NCBI GenBank assembly: GCA_905214365.1
Contig: CAJMMH010000195.1
Coordinates: 1 to 5,530, forward strand
DNA length: 5,530 nt
Direction of reading: 5' to 3'
From: an uncultured bacterium
Lineage (GTDB): Bacteria; Bacillota; Clostridia; Lachnospirales; Lachnospiraceae
Shown here: piece by piece, positions 5,510 to 5,530 of the stretch
Layout: each line of letters starts with the position of its first letter
Numbering within the stretch: position 1 is the first letter of the stretch
Position numbers and translations under genes: made by a program
The notes under the pieces: model-generated
The model's database searches: none
Seen by the model: the letters and a program-made list of their open reading frames with translations, nothing else
What the model was told of the DNA's origin: nothing

Positions 5510-5530
5510 TTGATAAAAGTCACAAAATTT
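5510..5530 (+). CDS. Possible start of a gene cut by the right edge
   Basis: A TTG at 5510 is followed by an open frame to the window end reading MIKVTKF (TTG read as Met). Purine-rich AAGGA (5492-5496) and AGGA (5501-5504) lie upstream, the latter 5 nt from the TTG. The same frame has a TAG at 5489-5491, so the coding part cannot extend far left. An ATG at 5496 in another frame stops after five codons. Seven residues cannot identify a product, and the call may be chance. Confidence 0.22.

Larger units (their letters stand above)
5137..5530. other. Intergenic stretch without a supported gene
   Basis: No frame on either strand gives a credible full gene. The left half (about 5137-5240) is mixed and rich in short palindromes. 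From about 5245 the + strand becomes A/purine-rich. There, all three forward frames stay open for some tens of codons, giving Lys/Arg/Glu-rich readings. This is best explained by composition, since none has both a proper start and a ribosome binding site. A 30-codon ATG frame at 5290-5382 lacks a Shine-Dalgarno. The region may be the upstream control region of a gene beginning at or beyond the right edge. Confidence 0.6.

Noticed and set aside
5311..5523. 70-codon minus-strand ORF with a hydrophobic start
   Set aside because: The Phe/Leu/Val-rich reading is what the complement of an A-rich tract gives, and its ribosome binding site would lie beyond the window edge.

Overview
The window is a conserved, highly expressed glycolytic operon, all on the + strand, in the order gap - pgk - tpiA - gpmI. 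It encodes the lower-glycolysis steps from glyceraldehyde-3-phosphate to 2-phosphoglycerate, with triose-phosphate isomerase feeding the pathway. The cofactor-independent phosphoglycerate mutase, strong AGGAGG-type ribosome binding sites, medium GC content and very biased codons (almost all prolines are CCG, many Leu are CTG, many Val are GTT) point to a Firmicute of class Clostridia. The GAPDH and PGK sequences look most like Lachnospiraceae. That placement is recognition from memory, not a database result.

Layout. Positions 1-86 may hold the last codons of an upstream gene. A sigma-A-like promoter (about 45-73) overlaps its end and is followed by a leader of about 140 nt with GC-rich hairpins, then gap (220-1257). 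A 91-nt spacer with a strong 12-bp hairpin precedes pgk (1349-2572). A 124-nt spacer with another strong hairpin precedes tpiA (2697-3449). gpmI (3464-5008) follows after only 14 nt. A convincing intrinsic terminator at 5099-5136 ends the operon, and its A-rich 5' flank could also let it act on the minus strand.

The last 400 bases (5137-5530) contain no gene I can support with confidence. They hold several short inverted and direct repeats and an A/purine-rich tract, and possibly the TTG start of a new gene running off the right edge. They may be the upstream regulatory region of that next gene.

How the genes work together. TpiA converts dihydroxyacetone phosphate to glyceraldehyde-3-phosphate. 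Gap oxidises it to 1,3-bisphosphoglycerate, making NADH. Pgk makes ATP and 3-phosphoglycerate. GpmI gives 2-phosphoglycerate for enolase, which is not in this window. No CggR-type repressor is visible in full.

I see no evidence of a new biological system. The points most worth checking are the two spacer hairpins, the gap leader, the possible regulator tail at the left edge and the undefined right-hand intergenic region.
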